This document shows, piece after piece, positions 6,559-7,523 of a stretch of DNA of 7,523 nucleotides. Each line of letters begins with the position of its first letter. Within the stretch, counting starts at the first letter, position 1. Origin of the DNA: an uncultured Bacillota bacterium (GTDB taxonomy: Bacteria > Bacillota > Clostridia > Peptostreptococcales > Anaerovoracaceae); the NCBI GenBank assembly GCA_946408315.1, contig CAMJRV010000111.1, positions 1-7,523 on the forward strand. The letters run 5' to 3'. Both the position numbers and the translations under genes were made by a program. The notes below the pieces were generated by a model. It searched no databases. It saw only the letters and a list, made by a program, of their open reading frames with translations, and was not told the origin of the DNA.

Positions 6559-6638
6559 GTGTTTTCTAAGAAAACCGTAAAACTGATTACCGACTTTGAT
6601 GCGAAGCATCACAAAGGAGGCGGTTTTCGGGGAAACAC
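6559..6638. other. Second long imperfect hairpin, possible 3'-UTR RNA of the leftward hydrolase
   Basis: GTGTTT (6559-6564) pairs with AAACAC (6633-6638), extended inward by G-U and G-C pairs. GAAAACCG (6570-6577) then pairs with CGGTTTTC (6621-6628), CTTT (6594-6597) can pair with AAAG (6613-6616), and GATGC (6598-6602) pairs with GCATC (6606-6610) around GAA. On the minus strand this fold is followed directly by the strong terminator at 6552-6513, so the hydrolase transcript would end in a structured 3' region. That strand carries CCTCCTTT (6620-6613), complementary to a Shine-Dalgarno sequence. On the plus strand the AAAGGAGG has no start codon at a usable distance, so it is not a gene start. 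The structure is visible; an RNA role is inference. Confidence 0.5.
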
Positions 6639-6669
6639 TTTTCCAGCCGGCATTTAATCCGGACTCTTT

Positions 6670-7523
6670 TTAAAATACCGTTTTGCTGCTTCCGCTGTCC
6701 TGGCCGTTCCCCAGCCTGTCGTTCAGGCCGATTTCACTGAACTTTTCCAGCCTTTCCTGCAGGTTTCTATCCGCATCGGGAAGAGTTTTAAAAATCGGCG
6801 CCTCTTCGATCCTTCCGGCATAGGGCATCGGAATTTGAAACAGCTTCAGTTGTCTGACGAGCTGCTCTGTGAAGAAGGTTCCGTGTGTTCTTGTCCTCTT
6901 TACAAAATCCGCATCCAGCGTGATGCAGTAATTGATTTCCGCCTCACCGGCTTCATAGATGATCTTCCCCTCGGGGTCGGCCACCATGGAATGCCCGTAC
7001 GCATTGGTACCGACATACCGCCCTGCCGCGTTCAGCGAAATGAAGTAGGCCTGATTCTCCAGCGCCCGGATAGAGGGAACGTATTTAAAGCTCTCATACA
7101 GGCCCTCCGGATCGATGGCAGGCCGGAACAGGATTTCCGCCCCCATCAGCGTCAGGTTTCTGGAAATCTCCGGGAAGCACCAGTCATGGCAGATCATTAC
7201 GCCAACCTTGATGTCCTTTTCCTTGATCGTAAAGACGACATACCGGTCGCCCGGCGTGATGGTGCTTTCGATCGGATAATAGGGACAAATTTTCCGATAG
7301 ACATCGATGATTTCTCCATCCGGCCCGAATATGGGCATCGCGTTATACAGAATTTCCTTTTCTCCGTCCTTCACGACCTGCTTGATGGAGCCGGGTAAAA
7401 AGTAGATGCGGTACTCCCTTGCGATTCCGCTTAAAATCTCTGTGATCCTTCCGGGAATTTCATCCTTCGCATTGGGCCCCAGCCCCAGCTCCGGCCCCAG
7501 AATCATTTCGGGACGATTGAGTC
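6670..7523 (-). CDS. Carbon-nitrogen hydrolase (nitrilase/amidase superfamily), N-terminus beyond window
   Basis: A cytoplasmic nitrilase-superfamily enzyme, probably hydrolysing an amide or carbamoyl C-N bond. The frame stays open to the right edge (codons L-N-R-P-E precede the first in-window ATG at 7506), and that ATG comes too late: the catalytic glutamate, normally near residue 40-50, would be residue 6. The CDS is therefore taken as partial, with probably 30-45 residues missing. Numbering from that Met, the Glu-Lys-Cys triad is E6 (GPEL), K72 (YRKICPYY) and C106 (VMICHDWCFPEISR, 103-116). Other family features are PGS (38-40), MGAEILFRPA (121-130), RALENQAYFISLNAAG (147-162) and GHSMVADPEGKII (171-183). 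The tail from about 233 is not part of the core fold. The CHDWCFPE form differs from the usual CYDxRFPE. The substrate is unknown; it resembles amidases more than true nitrilases (no CWE). It converges on the exporter operon. Confidence 0.92.
   Translation of the reverse strand, partial: LNRPEMILGPELGLGPNAKDEIPGRITEILSGIAREYRIYFLPGSIKQVVKDGEKEILYNAMPIFGPDGEIIDVYRKICPYYPIESTITPGDRYVVFTIKEKDIKVGVMICHDWCFPEISRNLTLMGAEILFRPAIDPEGLYESFKYVPSIRALENQAYFISLNAAGRYVGTNAYGHSMVADPEGKIIYEAGEAEINYCITLDADFVKRTRTHGTFFTEQLVRQLKLFQIPMPYAGRIEEAPIFKTLPDADRNLQERLEKFSEIGLNDRLGNGQDSGSSKTVF

Noticed and set aside
6613..6620. AAAGGAGG as the ribosome-binding site of a small rightward gene
   Set aside because: No ATG, GTG or TTG with a usable open frame follows at the right distance; the bases are better explained as part of a hairpin.

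Overview
The window looks like ordinary chromosome of a low-to-moderate GC Gram-positive anaerobe, most likely Bacillota, class Clostridia. Reasons: strong AGGAGG-type Shine-Dalgarno sequences at almost every start, a MacAB-type exporter split into separate ATPase and permease genes with a membrane-anchored adaptor, canonical intrinsic terminators, and the style of the LuxR-type regulator. The assignment is an inference from gene style and was not tested against a database.

Layout. The left half (1-3112) is read leftwards. In transcription order it holds lgt (prolipoprotein diacylglyceryl transferase), ychF (ribosome-associated ATPase), a LuxR-family regulator with a GAF-like N-terminal half, and the first 68 codons of an amidohydrolase that runs off the left edge. 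From 3342 to 6414 a rightward three-gene operon encodes a membrane-fusion adaptor, an ABC ATPase and an FtsX-fold permease. From 6670 to the right edge, a leftward carbon-nitrogen hydrolase (nitrilase superfamily) converges on that operon; its N-terminus lies outside the window.

Non-coding parts. The lgt/adaptor divergent gap (3113-3341) carries two outward-facing promoter candidates; the one for the exporter is a perfect extended -10. The convergent gap (6415-6669) is packed with structure: a 91-base cruciform-like element starting one base after the permease stop codon, a near-ideal bidirectional terminator, and a second long imperfect hairpin that shares sequence arms with the first. The gap before the amidohydrolase (207-348) carries two separate inverted repeats and no convincing housekeeping promoter, which fits control by the adjacent LuxR-type protein.

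How the genes fit together. The exporter genes form a tightly coupled unit (11-base gap, then a 7-base overlap) for ATP-driven export of an unknown substrate. lgt and ychF are housekeeping genes. The regulator and the amidohydrolase may form a regulator-target pair. No strongly novel system is evident; the most interesting material is the structured RNA/DNA in the convergent intergenic region and the repeats around the regulator's 3' end.
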